A DNA stretch of 64,000 nucleotides from Paenibacillus naphthalenovorans (GCF_900099895.1 NZ_FNDY01000005.1:124001-188000); one strand, 5' to 3'; counted from the first letter of the stretch, positions 1-8,912 are shown. Program-made: numbers and translations. Notes: a model not told the origin generated them from the sequence alone.

Positions 1-2
1 TG

Positions 3-140
3 GAGAGATTGGAGAAGCAATATATCGAGCAGGCTCTGCATCAAACACGGTGGAACTTAAGTAAATCGGCCCAGCTCTTGGGGATCAGCCGATTTTCATT
101 ACAGCGGAGAGTGAAGAAATACTTTGGCGAGGTATTCTAG
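3..140 (+). CDS. C-terminal end of a sigma-54-dependent transcriptional activator (partial)
   Basis: Only the last 45 codons are inside the window; the gene begins upstream. They read as a Fis-type helix-turn-helix: an ERLEKQYIEQAL helix, then WNLSKSAQLLGISRFSLQRRVKKY and a stop. This is the usual DNA-binding tail of enhancer-binding proteins of the NtrC family. It ends about 130 bp before a well-matched sigma-54 promoter that drives the next operon, so it probably activates that operon. The sensory and AAA+ domains cannot be seen here. Confidence 0.75.
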   Translation, partial: ERLEKQYIEQALHQTRWNLSKSAQLLGISRFSLQRRVKKYFGEVF

Positions 141-150
141 CGCCCGGATA

Positions 151-192
151 CTGTGCGAAATCGCTCGATTTTTAAATAGTTGCTGTGCGAAA
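151..192. promoter_or_regulatory. Candidate upstream activator sites for the sigma-54 promoter
   Basis: The decamer CTGTGCGAAA occurs at 151-160 and again at 183-192, 32 bp apart (about three helical turns), some 80-120 bp upstream of the -24/-12 promoter. Phased repeats at this distance are what an enhancer-binding protein would need. The second copy overlaps the terminator stem, which weakens the call. Confidence 0.4.
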
Positions 193-216
193 GCCCACAC
201 TTGAGGTGTGGGCTTT
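191..216 (+). terminator. Rho-independent terminator of the activator gene
   Basis: A 10-bp perfect stem (AAGCCCACAC, 191-200, with GTGTGGGCTT, 206-215) and a 5-nt loop. It lies 50 bp after the activator stop codon. The U-tract is short. Confidence 0.6.
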
Positions 217-271
217 CGGTTATCAGCCGCTCTCCAAACATGCGCTAGCCTTTATTTGATACAAAAAGCTT

Positions 272-287
272 TGGCATGGACTTTGCT
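272..287 (+). promoter_or_regulatory. Sigma-54 (-24/-12) promoter
   Basis: TGGCATG-N4-TTGCT matches the sigma-54 consensus TGGCACG-N4-TTGCW with one change and the invariant GG and GC at the correct distance. It lies 49 bp before the first start codon of the aldehyde dehydrogenase/ABC importer operon and just downstream of a sigma-54 activator gene. Confidence 0.82.
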
Positions 288-335
288 TATTTATAACTTG
301 AGCCGTACGAAGGCGAGAAAAAGGAGGGACATCCG

Positions 336-1772
336 TTGAATGGGGCAGCTGTAATAAGAAAAGCCAATTTTATAGGGGGACGATGGAAATCGAGCTTTTT
401 TCATTATGAATTAAAGAATCCCTATGATCTATCCACCATTGCCGAAATCCCGCTCTCTACACCGGAGGAAATGGAGGAAGCCATTGCAGAAGCCGAACAG
501 GCTTACGCACTTGTGAAAACCCTTTCCTCTCATGAAAGGTCAAGCATTTTGTACAGAGCCGCACAATTGCTGGAAGAGCGGGCGGAGGATTTCGCCCGAA
601 CGATTTCCCTGGAAGCGGCGAAACCGATTAAAACCGCCCGCATGGAAGTAACCAGGTCGATTCAAACGTTCTTGTTCGCCGCCGAGGAAGCCAAGCGGAT
701 GTACGGAGAATCCATCCCGATGGATGCGGCCAAAGGCGGGGAAGGAAAAATCGCTTTTACCGTCCGGGAACCTATTGGAGTGATTGGAGCTATCACACCG
801 TTCAATTTTCCCCTGAACCTGGTAGCCCACAAAGTCGCTCCTGCGATTGCAAGCGGTAACACGATCGTGCTTAAGCCGGCGGAACAAACGCCGCTGACCA
901 GCTTCAAGCTCGCTGAACTGCTGCGGGACGCCGGACTTCCCGACGGTGCGTTGAATGTCGTTGCAGGGGATGGACCGACGCTGGGGCCTGTTCTCTTGGC
1001 GGATGAACGAGTGAAGAAAATTTCCTTTACGGGATCTCCCGAAGTAGGAAAGCTCATTCGTTCCCAATCGGGCTTAAAGAAGATCACCCTAGAATTAGGA
1101 TCAAATTCGGCGCTCATCATCGACGAGCAGGCCGATCTCGATAAAGCCGTTCCTAAAGCTTTAACCGGTGCCTTCACCTACGCGGGACAGGTTTGTATTC
1201 ATACCCAGCGGATTTATGTGCACGAAGCGATTTACGATGCTTTTGTGGAACGCTTTGTCGAAGCCGCCAAAACATTAATCGTCGGAGCTCCTTCCGATGA
1301 ACAAACCGATGTCTCCGCCGTGGTGAATCAACGCAGCCTGCAGCGTATTACGGCCTGGCTCGACGAAGCCCGGCAATCCGGTGCGACTTTCCTGGCCGGG
1401 GGTGAAGCCAACGGACAAGTCATTCCCCCTACCATCTTGACCGATGTCAACGAGTCAGAGAAGGTCGTTTGCCAGGAAGTGTTTGGCCCCGTTGTCATCA
1501 TCAATCGCGTCGGCTCGGTGGAAGAAGCGGTTCGTCTAACGAATCAATCCCGTTACGGCCTGAATGCCGGGATTTTCACCACGAATCTGGATGCCGCCTT
1601 CCGTGCCGCACAAGGGCTGCACGTCGGTCAGGTCATGATCAATGAAATTCCTACCTTCCGTGCCGACCATATGCCTTACGGCGGCGTCAAGGACTCGGGA
1701 ATCGGCAAAGAAGGAATCCGTTATGCCATTTCGGAAATGACCGAAGAAAAATTGATTGTCATTCAGCTTTAA
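336..1772 (+). CDS. NAD(P)-dependent aldehyde dehydrogenase
   Basis: A 478-residue aldehyde dehydrogenase superfamily enzyme, oxidising an aldehyde to a carboxylate in the cytoplasm. Visible motifs are GAITPFNFP (oxyanion Asn157), VLKP (Lys180, cofactor), FTGSPEVG, LELGSNS (general base Glu253), GQVC (catalytic Cys287) and EVFGPV. The start is TTG at 336, chosen because AAAGGAGGG precedes it at normal spacing; the ATG at 340 is out of frame. It is the first gene after the sigma-54 promoter and 22 bp before the binding-protein gene, so it probably oxidises an aldehyde formed from the solute imported by the following transporter. The substrate cannot be read from the sequence. Confidence 0.9.
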   Translation: MNGAAVIRKANFIGGRWKSSFFHYELKNPYDLSTIAEIPLSTPEEMEEAIAEAEQAYALVKTLSSHERSSILYRAAQLLEERAEDFARTISLEAAKPIKTARMEVTRSIQTFLFAAEEAKRMYGESIPMDAAKGGEGKIAFTVREPIGVIGAITPFNFPLNLVAHKVAPAIASGNTIVLKPAEQTPLTSFKLAELLRDAGLPDGALNVVAGDGPTLGPVLLADERVKKISFTGSPEVGKLIRSQSGLKKITLELGSNSALIIDEQADLDKAVPKALTGAFTYAGQVCIHTQRIYVHEAIYDAFVERFVEAAKTLIVGAPSDEQTDVSAVVNQRSLQRITAWLDEARQSGATFLAGGEANGQVIPPTILTDVNESEKVVCQEVFGPVVIINRVGSVEEAVRLTNQSRYGLNAGIFTTNLDAAFRAAQGLHVGQVMINEIPTFRADHMPYGGVKDSGIGKEGIRYAISEMTEEKLIVIQL

Positions 1773-1794
1773 TTCATTCAAAGGAGAGTAAGCC

Positions 1795-3030
1795 ATGAAA
1801 AATTCACGAAAAGCCTATTGGGGTGTTTTGTCCGCCGTCTTTCTGGCAGGCTCGCTTCTCAGCGGATGCGGAGCTGCGGAGACGAATGCACCTTCGAACG
1901 CCGGAACGCCCGCCCCCTCCAGTGAAGGTACCCTGAAAATCGGCGCCGTGCTGCCGATGACAGGCGGTTCGGCCGTATTCGGAGAAAAATTCAAGCAAGC
2001 CTACTCCCTTGCCGTTGAAGAAATTAACGCGGCCGGGGGGATCAGCGGGAAAAAGCTCGAGATTATCATTGAAGATTCTCAAGAAAAGCCCCAGGTGGGT
2101 AAAACCGCGACGGAGAAGCTGGTGGCCAATAAGGACATTTTGCTGCTGACCGGCGGACGCTCATCCGGGGTCACCCTGGTCGAAGCCCAAGTGGCCAATG
2201 AAAATAAAATCCCTTACCTGATCGATCACGGCAGCTCCGATAAAGCCACGATGAGCGATTATGATTACGTATTTCGTTTAAGCCCGACAGCCGGAATGTA
2301 CACCTCCGCTCTGCGCGACTACTTTCAAACCAATCCGCCGAAATCCATCGCCTATATCAATGTAGATAATGCGTTCGGTGAAGCGGTGTATGAATACGGC
2401 ATCAAAAAATATACCGACTCCGCAGGCATTCCATTCACGCTGGAAAAGTATAAAGCCGGAGAGCTGGACTTCAAGCCATTAATGGAAAAAATCAAAGCGG
2501 CTAACCCCGAGGTGGTTATCGTCACCGCCGGGGATGACAACGACGCCACTCAAATCATGAAGGCAGCCAAAGAATCCCGCCTGTCTCCAAAGATGTTTGT
2601 CGGTACCGGCGCGGGCCACTCGATCATCGGCTTTGCGCAGCAGTCCGGCGAGCTCGCCGAAACGGTATTGACCGCAGGCCCGTGGCACGGAAACAAAAAG
2701 GACCCGAAATTCCAGGAGTTCCATAAAAACTTCACCGCCAAGTTCCAACATGAGCCCGGCGAGCACGAGGTAGAGGGCTATGCAGCGATTTATGTCATCG
2801 CCGACGCCTTGAAGCGCGCCAAAACCCTGGATCGTGAAGGAGTAAAGGAAGCGCTGGAAGCCACCGATCTGGAAACGGTGTTTGGACGTGTGAAGTTCGA
2901 AGATTTTGACGGTTACAAAAATCAGAACAAGGGCATGACCGATATTTCCCAATGGATCGGCGGAAAAATGATCACCGTGTATCCGGATGAGTACGCACAG
3001 GATCAAATGAAAGATTTCAAAGGCTGGTAA
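1795..3030 (+). CDS. Branched-chain amino acid-type ABC transporter substrate-binding lipoprotein
   Basis: A 411-residue extracellular receptor of the LivK/Peripla_BP_6 family. It has a lipoprotein signal ending LLSGC (lipidated Cys25), a low-complexity linker, then the family signature IGAVLPMTGGSAVFGE and the LAVEEINAAGG helix. It is followed directly by two LivHM permeases and two LivGF ATPases. This family binds branched-chain amino acids but also amides, urea, short-chain carboxylates and aromatic acids. Its co-transcription with an aldehyde dehydrogenase from a sigma-54 promoter suggests a catabolic substrate rather than general amino acid uptake. Confidence 0.9.
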   Translation: MKNSRKAYWGVLSAVFLAGSLLSGCGAAETNAPSNAGTPAPSSEGTLKIGAVLPMTGGSAVFGEKFKQAYSLAVEEINAAGGISGKKLEIIIEDSQEKPQVGKTATEKLVANKDILLLTGGRSSGVTLVEAQVANENKIPYLIDHGSSDKATMSDYDYVFRLSPTAGMYTSALRDYFQTNPPKSIAYINVDNAFGEAVYEYGIKKYTDSAGIPFTLEKYKAGELDFKPLMEKIKAANPEVVIVTAGDDNDATQIMKAAKESRLSPKMFVGTGAGHSIIGFAQQSGELAETVLTAGPWHGNKKDPKFQEFHKNFTAKFQHEPGEHEVEGYAAIYVIADALKRAKTLDREGVKEALEATDLETVFGRVKFEDFDGYKNQNKGMTDISQWIGGKMITVYPDEYAQDQMKDFKGW

Positions 3031-3140
3031 AGAGCCCGGCAGGAATCAGAGAGGCATTCTTTACGATGCGTATCGTGGCGGAGGGATGGGATCCCCCGTC
3101 CCCTCTTGCCCGACTTTATTTACAGAAAGGAAGTACACCT

Positions 3141-4016
3141 ATGCTCCAGACCCTCCTGGATGGATTGCTGATCGGGGGTATTTACGCCATTATCGCCCTC
3201 GGGTTGACCCTGATATTCGGGGTTATGCACGTCATCAATATGGCCCACGGCGAATTCGTGATGATCGGTATGTTTATCAGTTATTTCCTGTTTTCCAAAT
3301 TCGGCATGGATCCTTTTATCAGCATGTTGTTCTCTGTACCCGTTTGTTTTGCTATCGGGTATTTTCTTTATCGATGGTTTGTTGAAAAAGCCAAAAAAGC
3401 TCGCGAGGAAAATACGCTTCTGCTTACGGCAGGCACGGGAATTTTATTTGCCAATGTGATGGCGCTTCCCGCTTTTATCGGACCTAAATTCCTGCGTCTT
3501 AACGGTGAAAACCTGTATTGGGAAAACAAAGTATGGCATATCGGAAGCTTGTCGCTCAATGCCACCCTTACGGCCGGTTTTGTCGTCACCGCACTCTTGA
3601 TCTATAGTCTGCACAAGTTCTTAACGAAAACAGATACCGGATTTGCCATCCGTGCCGCATCACAAGAGCCTATGGCGGCTACGATTGTCGGCGTCAACGT
3701 GTCGGTCATCTCCGGTTTAACCTTCGGTCTCGGTGCGGCCTTTGCCGGGATTGCCGGAAATATATTGGCGGCCAATTATCCCATCTATGCTTCCATCGGA
3801 ACACTTTTTGTCGTTAAAGCATTCGTCATCGTCGTATTGGGCGGCATGGGTTCCATTCCGGGAGCCGCGCTCGGAGGTTTAATTCTTGGCGTTACGGAAA
3901 GCTTCGGTGCGGCTTACATTCCGGGCGGAACGGGCTTCCGCGATATGTTCGGGTTAGTCATCTTCCTGTTGGTTCTCCTGTTCAGACCTCAGGGATTGTT
4001 TGGGAGGGCGAAATAA
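3141..4016 (+). CDS. livH: LivH-type ABC transporter permease
   Basis: A 291-residue inner-membrane permease with eight or so hydrophobic segments. It has the LivH hallmarks LLIGGIYAIIALGLTLIFGVMHVINMAHGE at its start and VVLGGMGSIPGA near its end. I chose ATG 3141 (preceded by AAAGGAAG) over an in-frame ATG at 3066, because the 25 extra residues are hydrophilic and absent from the family. It pairs with the LivM-type permease that starts 3 bp later. Confidence 0.9.
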   Translation: MLQTLLDGLLIGGIYAIIALGLTLIFGVMHVINMAHGEFVMIGMFISYFLFSKFGMDPFISMLFSVPVCFAIGYFLYRWFVEKAKKAREENTLLLTAGTGILFANVMALPAFIGPKFLRLNGENLYWENKVWHIGSLSLNATLTAGFVVTALLIYSLHKFLTKTDTGFAIRAASQEPMAATIVGVNVSVISGLTFGLGAAFAGIAGNILAANYPIYASIGTLFVVKAFVIVVLGGMGSIPGAALGGLILGVTESFGAAYIPGGTGFRDMFGLVIFLLVLLFRPQGLFGRAK

Positions 4017-4019
4017 AAC

Positions 4020-5030
4020 ATGAAAACCAAAACGGCTGTCATTGCCCTCGTCTCAGCCCTGGCCATAGGCTTGATCGTCCCCTTCATCGGCGCACAAAAC
4101 GCTTACTTCTACACCGTTTGCTCCTATATTCTCGTTTGGATCATCTTGGGGCAAGCCTGGAACCTGCTCGGCGGCTTCACCGGACAAATTTCCTTCGGTC
4201 ACGCCATGTTTCTTGGCATCGGGGCTTACGCCTCCATGATTTTCATGAACGAGCTCAACATGGATATGTTTCTGAGCATGGCGCTCTCCGCCCTGCTGGC
4301 AGGACTGTTCTCCCTCCCTCTGGGCAAACTGATATTCCGGCTGCGGGGACCTTATCTCGGTTTAGGAACCTTGGCGATGGCCGAAATTTTGCTGATTATC
4401 GCCCGAAACTGGAAAAGCGTGACCAATGGCGGCGAAGGGATCATGCTGGAGTCCGGCGGCACCTTTCTTGGCATAAGCGTTTCGGATAAACAGGAGTATT
4501 TTTTTCTCGGCTTGGCGTTAACGGTTCTGGTTTGTCTGTTCATTTCTTATCTGATGAAAACAAAAACCGGTTATTTGCTCATCGCGATCCGCGAGAATGA
4601 AGATGCCGCGGAGTCCATGGGGATTCATGCCGCACGATATAAGAGCCTATCCTTATTTCTTTCTGCAGCGATCACAGGCTTGGGAGGCTCCTATTACGGA
4701 TTGTTCAACAAGTTTATCGATCCCGAGATGGCCTTTACCGTACATCTTTCAGCGGAAATGATTTTTGTCACCGTTATCGGCGGTATCGGAACCATCGCCG
4801 GGCCCATAATCGGGTCCACGCTGCTTATCGGCCTGCAGGAATACTTAAAGGGAATTCCTGCGCTGCAAACCTACCCTTCCCTTTATCTGGTCATTTACGG
4901 TCTGATGATTATGGCCGTTATCGTTTACCTTCCGGGCGGCATGGTTGACGGGATAAAGAAATGGATGACACGCATGAAAAAAAGGAGGGGAGAACCGCAT
5001 GAGCTTACTGAAAATCGACCGCATTACTAA
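4020..5030 (+). CDS. livM: LivM-type ABC transporter permease
   Basis: A 336-residue membrane permease. The GGFTGQISFGHAMFLGIGAYAS segment and the later GGIGTIAGPIIGS motif are typical of LivM. The C-terminus is a basic cytoplasmic tail (KKWMTRMKKRR). The last 32 bp overlap the start of the ATPase gene, indicating translational coupling within the importer operon. Confidence 0.9.
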   Translation: MKTKTAVIALVSALAIGLIVPFIGAQNAYFYTVCSYILVWIILGQAWNLLGGFTGQISFGHAMFLGIGAYASMIFMNELNMDMFLSMALSALLAGLFSLPLGKLIFRLRGPYLGLGTLAMAEILLIIARNWKSVTNGGEGIMLESGGTFLGISVSDKQEYFFLGLALTVLVCLFISYLMKTKTGYLLIAIRENEDAAESMGIHAARYKSLSLFLSAAITGLGGSYYGLFNKFIDPEMAFTVHLSAEMIFVTVIGGIGTIAGPIIGSTLLIGLQEYLKGIPALQTYPSLYLVIYGLMIMAVIVYLPGGMVDGIKKWMTRMKKRRGEPHELTENRPHY

Positions 5031-5727
5031 ACGGTTCGGAGGAGTCACCGCTAATGAGAACATCAGCTTTGATGTGAAAGAAGGGCAGATACTCGCGCTC
5101 ATCGGACCTAACGGAGCCGGCAAAACGACCTGTTTTAACATGATTGCAGGCGTCTTCCCTCCTTCCGAAGGAAAAATTTATTACGACGGTCAGGACATTA
5201 CCGGAAAGAAGCCGCATGAGCTGAATGCCATGGGGATCGCACGCACCTTCCAAATCGTAAAACCGCTGGCCAAATTAACCGTTTTCGATAATCTGATGGT
5301 CGCCTCCTTGGCTAAAAGCAAAAATATAAAAGAAGCTCAAGAAAAAGCAAAGGAGATGTTGTCCTTCACGCATTTGGAATCTCTTCAGCATATTCCGGCT
5401 GGACAGCTTTCGATCGGAAATTTGAAACGGCTTGAGGTGGCGCGCGCAATCGCAACAAGACCCAAGCTGCTTCTCATGGACGAGCCGATGGGCGGGCTCA
5501 CGCCATCCGAGGTGGACGAGGCGATCAGGCTGATTCATCAAATCCGTACGAATGGAACAACCATTGTGATTATCGAGCATATTATGAAAGCCGTGATGGC
5601 GGTTTCGGATCACATTGTCGTGCTCCAGAACGGCGTCATGATTGCCAACGGGGACCCAAAGGCGGTTATGAACGATGAGACGGTGATTAAAGCGTACTTG
5701 GGGGATGGATATGTTAAAAGTCACTAA
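4999..5727 (+). CDS. livG: LivG-type ABC transporter ATP-binding protein
   Basis: A 242-residue nucleotide-binding subunit: Walker A GPNGAGKTTCFN near residue 35, a divergent signature LSIGNLKRLEVARAI, Walker B LLLMDEP followed by MGGLTPSE, and the switch His in IIEHIM. It starts inside livM behind AAAAGGAGGGG. It hydrolyses ATP to drive uptake through the LivHM pore together with LivF. Confidence 0.9.
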   Translation: MSLLKIDRITKRFGGVTANENISFDVKEGQILALIGPNGAGKTTCFNMIAGVFPPSEGKIYYDGQDITGKKPHELNAMGIARTFQIVKPLAKLTVFDNLMVASLAKSKNIKEAQEKAKEMLSFTHLESLQHIPAGQLSIGNLKRLEVARAIATRPKLLLMDEPMGGLTPSEVDEAIRLIHQIRTNGTTIVIIEHIMKAVMAVSDHIVVLQNGVMIANGDPKAVMNDETVIKAYLGDGYVKSH

Positions 5728-6409
5728 TCTGGAGTCTTTCTATGGGGCGGTGCAAGCGGTCTGGAATGTTTCTTTTGATGTCAGTCCCGGAGAAGTCGTA
5801 TCCATCATCGGCACCAACGGAGCCGGTAAAACAACGATACTGAAGTCGATTGTAGGTTTGACCGCTCACACAGGATCGGTCCGTTTCAAAGATCAGGAAA
5901 TAGGCCATCTTCCCGCTCACAAAATGGCCGAGCTCGGAATCGCCTATGTCCCGGAGGGCCGTAAGGTATTCCCGCAAATGACCGTCCTGGAGAACCTGCG
6001 AATGGGCAGCTATAACAAGCGGGCGGCGAAATTTCGCGAGGAATCCATCGCCCATATCCTTGATACCTTCCCCCGCTTAAAAGAAAGAGCAGGCAATATG
6101 GCCGGGAACCTGTCCGGCGGAGAACAGCAGATGCTGGCCATCGGCCGGGGCCTCGCATCCAAGCCCTCCTTGCTGCTGCTGGATGAGCCGTCACTTGGAA
6201 TCGCACCGATTCTCGTGGATGAAATATTCGAAACGATCCAAAAAATGAAAAAGAACATCACCATTGTCCTCGTAGAGCAGCATGTTCATCACGCCTTGTC
6301 GATTGCCGACAAGGGATACGTCATCGAGCATGGCAAGGTGGCCATCAGCGGAACAGGCAAACAATTGCAGGAAAACGAGCATGTCAAAGCAGCCTACCTC
6401 GGCTTATAA
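5711..6409 (+). CDS. livF: LivF-type ABC transporter ATP-binding protein
   Basis: A 232-residue ATPase subunit with Walker A GTNGAGKTT, signature NLSGGEQQMLAIGR, Walker B LLLLDEP and the LivF-typical VPEGRKVFPQMTV. Start ATG 5711 lies 6 bp after a GGGGG ribosome site, whereas the ATG at 5705 abuts that site. The first 17 bp overlap livG. It is the last gene of the operon and is followed 29 bp later by a terminator. Confidence 0.9.
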   Translation: MLKVTNLESFYGAVQAVWNVSFDVSPGEVVSIIGTNGAGKTTILKSIVGLTAHTGSVRFKDQEIGHLPAHKMAELGIAYVPEGRKVFPQMTVLENLRMGSYNKRAAKFREESIAHILDTFPRLKERAGNMAGNLSGGEQQMLAIGRGLASKPSLLLLDEPSLGIAPILVDEIFETIQKMKKNITIVLVEQHVHHALSIADKGYVIEHGKVAISGTGKQLQENEHVKAAYLGL

Positions 6410-6438
6410 ATGACCCCTCGACGAATATGGATGAAACC

Positions 6439-6476
6439 AAAGCAGGCTTCCGATAATCACTCGAAAGCCTGCTTTT
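6439..6476 (+). terminator. Terminator of the aldehyde dehydrogenase/Liv operon
   Basis: An 11-bp perfect stem, AAAGCAGGCTT (6439-6449) with AAGCCTGCTTT (6465-6475), ending in TTTT. It lies 29 bp after livF. Confidence 0.85.
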
Positions 6477-6486
6477 AATCGTTTGT

Positions 6487-6630
6487 TTATCCGGTTGAAT
6501 TTACTTCATACAGCCAAAACGTTACCATAGAAGGAGAGCTTCTTTGATCCAAGTCCGCTTCGTACAGAACCGTTGGTTTTGTCATGGCAAGGCCCTCCTT
6601 TAATGCGAGTACGGCATCGCTTCTCGGCAT
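6487..6630 (-). CDS. Possible small protein of 47 (or 32) residues
   Basis: A short open frame, not recognised. Two nested starts each have a good ribosome site: ATG 6630 (MPRSDAVLALK) behind AGGAGG at 9 bp, and ATG 6585 (MTKPTVLYEADL) behind AAAGGAGGG at 8 bp. It reads away from the two-component system, and the TTCAGC repeats lie just upstream of it. There is little room for a promoter between those repeats and the first ribosome site, so transcription would have to start within or beyond them. It could be a spurious frame. Confidence 0.3.
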   Translation of the reverse strand: MPRSDAVLALKEGLAMTKPTVLYEADLDQRSSPSMVTFWLYEVNSTG

Positions 6631-6652
6631 GCTTTCAAGCCTCCTGCAATGA

Positions 6653-6691
6653 TTCAGCCGCGGTTCAGGCCGCATTCAGCGTACATTCAGC
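6653..6691. promoter_or_regulatory. Four TTCAGC-type direct repeats at 11-bp period (response-regulator box)
   Basis: TTCAGC at 6653, TTCAGG at 6664, TTCAGC at 6675 and TTCAGC at 6686: four hexamers, each exactly 11 bp from the next. OmpR/PhoB-family dimers bind such repeats on one DNA face. The array ends 16 bp before a possible -10 (TATACC, 6708-6713), so it occupies the -35 region of the two-component promoter, as expected for autoactivation. Confidence 0.75.
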
Positions 6692-6738
6692 TTCGTGGCG
6701 GATAATTTATACCATGGACTGACGTGGGAGGCATAGGG

Positions 6739-7425
6739 ATGAAAAGCTTAAAAGGCATTAAAATTATGCTGGTCGATGACGAACCCCACATACTGCAATT
6801 TCTGGAGCTGGGACTGACAAACGAAGGCTTCGAAGTCAAAACCGCGCCTGACGGCATGAGCGCCGTCAATCTGGCACAAGAATTCGAGCCGCATGTCGTC
6901 GTGCTGGACGTGATGATGCCGGGCATGGACGGATTTGAGGTGTGCCGGCTGCTCAAGAAGAACGGGAACAATATTGCCGTGATCATGTTAACTGCCAAAG
7001 ACGAAGTCGATGACCGGGTAAAGGGACTGACACTCGGAGCGGACGACTACGTGGTCAAGCCGTTCAGCTTCGAAGAGCTGCTTGCCCGCATCGGCGCCCG
7101 GATTCGCAATCAGTTTCCGAATCTGTTCGGCGAGGTAACGATCGGCCCTTTCCGCATTGACGACCGCAGAAAAGAAATCGTCTATCAGGAGCAGGCGCTG
7201 GGGCTCTCCCCGACGGAATACGAGCTGCTTAAATTTTTGGTCATCAATCATGGCATCGTGCTAAGCAAGACGAAAATTTTGGATAAGGTCTGGGGATATG
7301 ACTTCGGAGGGGAAGAAAATATTGTCGAGGTTTACATCCGTTCCTTGCGGGACAAATTGGCCGACAAGGAGCATCGGTTGATCCGGACGCTCAGGGGCGC
7401 CGGGTACCGGATGGATTTGCCATGA
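6739..7425 (+). CDS. OmpR/PhoB-family response regulator
   Basis: 228 residues: a receiver domain with LVDDEP at the N-terminus, phospho-acceptor Asp57 (VVLDVMM), Thr85 and Lys107 (VVKPF), then a winged-helix DNA-binding domain with LSPTEYELLKFL and the RGAGYRM C-terminal hairpin. ATG 6739 is preferred over the in-frame GTG 6724 because GGGAGG lies 7 bp before it. Its stop overlaps the kinase start by 4 bp. It probably binds the 11-bp repeats just upstream. Confidence 0.93.
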   Translation: MKSLKGIKIMLVDDEPHILQFLELGLTNEGFEVKTAPDGMSAVNLAQEFEPHVVVLDVMMPGMDGFEVCRLLKKNGNNIAVIMLTAKDEVDDRVKGLTLGADDYVVKPFSFEELLARIGARIRNQFPNLFGEVTIGPFRIDDRRKEIVYQEQALGLSPTEYELLKFLVINHGIVLSKTKILDKVWGYDFGGEENIVEVYIRSLRDKLADKEHRLIRTLRGAGYRMDLP

Positions 7426-8912
7426 TAAGGAAAGTTCTTGATCCGGTTAAACGGGTGATGGCTCCCCGTTCGCTCCGTTTTCAGCTTCTGACACGGTCGC
7501 TGTTCATTTTGGCCGCCCTTCTCCTGCTGATCGGCGCGCTGCAATATGTATTAATGAAGGATTTTCTATACCGGAATCAGGCGGAAACGATGGTAACGCA
7601 GCTAAGGACGCTGCCAAGAGATATATTGACCCGGCCGAATCCGCTTCCGGAACGGTCTTCCGGCGACCGTGCGCCCGGCTCGCAGTCCGATACAGGCCGG
7701 CCTCGGGGCCCGGTTCTGTTCCTCCCGGATATGTCTGTCGCCTATATCGGGCACGACGGAACCTTCATCGATCTGACCAGGGATAATGGTTCCGTTTCGC
7801 CGCGTCTGTCGGACGAGGAGTACCGCTCCATTCAGCCGTCCGATCATCGGGGACGGGTCCACTATCGCGTTGTCCGGGACGAGGAAGGGAAAGAACAGCT
7901 CATCGTGTTCCGGCCGGTCGGCTTGCAGATCGGCGGCATGTTTCAAATGGGGACAGCCACAGCGCCTCTGCAGGATGTGGTCATGCGCCAGCTGCTGACG
8001 TTCGTGGCGCTGTCCGTTCTAGCATTGGCGGGTGGCTTGGCGTTCTATCTGCCTGTGCTTCGCCGTACGCTGAATCCACTCGATATGATGGTAAAGGCGG
8101 TCGAACGGACGGATGCCGGAAATTTAGCCGAAAGGTTCCCCGGTCCGCAAGGGCAGCTGGAGATCGACCGTCTGGCTGACTCTTTTAACGGCATGCTGGA
8201 ACGGCTTGAGACCTCCTTTGAGGCCGAACGGGAAGCCAAAGAACAGATGCGGCGGTTCATTGCCGACGCCTCCCATGAACTGCGAACGCCTTTGACGTCG
8301 ATTCACGGCTTTTTGGAGGTGCTGCTTCGCGGGGCGGCCGACAGGCCGGAACAGCTGTATCCCGCCTTGAAAAGCATGCATGGCGAATCCAAACGCATCA
8401 AGAAGCTCGTAGAGGATTTGCTGATGCTGGCCAAGCTCGACCGTTCCCCGGAGCTTCAATTGAAGGAAACAAGGCTGGACGAACTCATCCGGGAAATGGA
8501 GCCGCACCTGCGGATGCTGGCGGGAAGCCGGACCGTTGATTTCGACCTGACGGCAGGCATCCGGGGGATTTACGATTCGGATAAAATCAAACAGGTCATC
8601 CTCAACCTGTTCCATAACGCCGTTCAGCATACCGACCCGGAACACGGAGTGATTAAGGTAAGCTTGTCGTCCCGCAGGAATCAAGCGGACCTGATGATCC
8701 GCGATAACGGTATCGGCATTGCCGAAGAGCATATTCCCCATATCTTTGAGCGATTCTACCGCAGCGATGCGTCCCGAACGCGCAAGCATGGGGGTGCGGG
8801 ACTTGGACTCTCGATCTCCAAATCGATTGTGGAAGCCCATGACGGCACGATCAGCGTCGATAGCAGACCCGGTAAAGGCTGCACGTTCTCCGTCCGTCTT
8901 CCCGCTCTTTGA
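7422..8912 (+). CDS. Membrane sensor histidine kinase
   Basis: 496 residues. There is a TM segment at about 22-45, an extracytoplasmic loop (about 46-190) with a disordered Pro/Arg-rich first part, a second TM at 191-212 and a HAMP linker to about 265. The HisKA motif FIADASHELRTPLTS carries phospho-accepting His285, and a HATPase domain follows with N, G1 and G2 boxes (NLFHNAVQH, DNGIGI, GGAGLGLSI). It is coupled by ATGA overlap to the response regulator. The signal is unknown; the architecture is like envelope- or peptide-sensing kinases. Confidence 0.92.
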   Translation: MIRKVLDPVKRVMAPRSLRFQLLTRSLFILAALLLLIGALQYVLMKDFLYRNQAETMVTQLRTLPRDILTRPNPLPERSSGDRAPGSQSDTGRPRGPVLFLPDMSVAYIGHDGTFIDLTRDNGSVSPRLSDEEYRSIQPSDHRGRVHYRVVRDEEGKEQLIVFRPVGLQIGGMFQMGTATAPLQDVVMRQLLTFVALSVLALAGGLAFYLPVLRRTLNPLDMMVKAVERTDAGNLAERFPGPQGQLEIDRLADSFNGMLERLETSFEAEREAKEQMRRFIADASHELRTPLTSIHGFLEVLLRGAADRPEQLYPALKSMHGESKRIKKLVEDLLMLAKLDRSPELQLKETRLDELIREMEPHLRMLAGSRTVDFDLTAGIRGIYDSDKIKQVILNLFHNAVQHTDPEHGVIKVSLSSRRNQADLMIRDNGIGIAEEHIPHIFERFYRSDASRTRKHGGAGLGLSISKSIVEAHDGTISVDSRPGKGCTFSVRLPAL

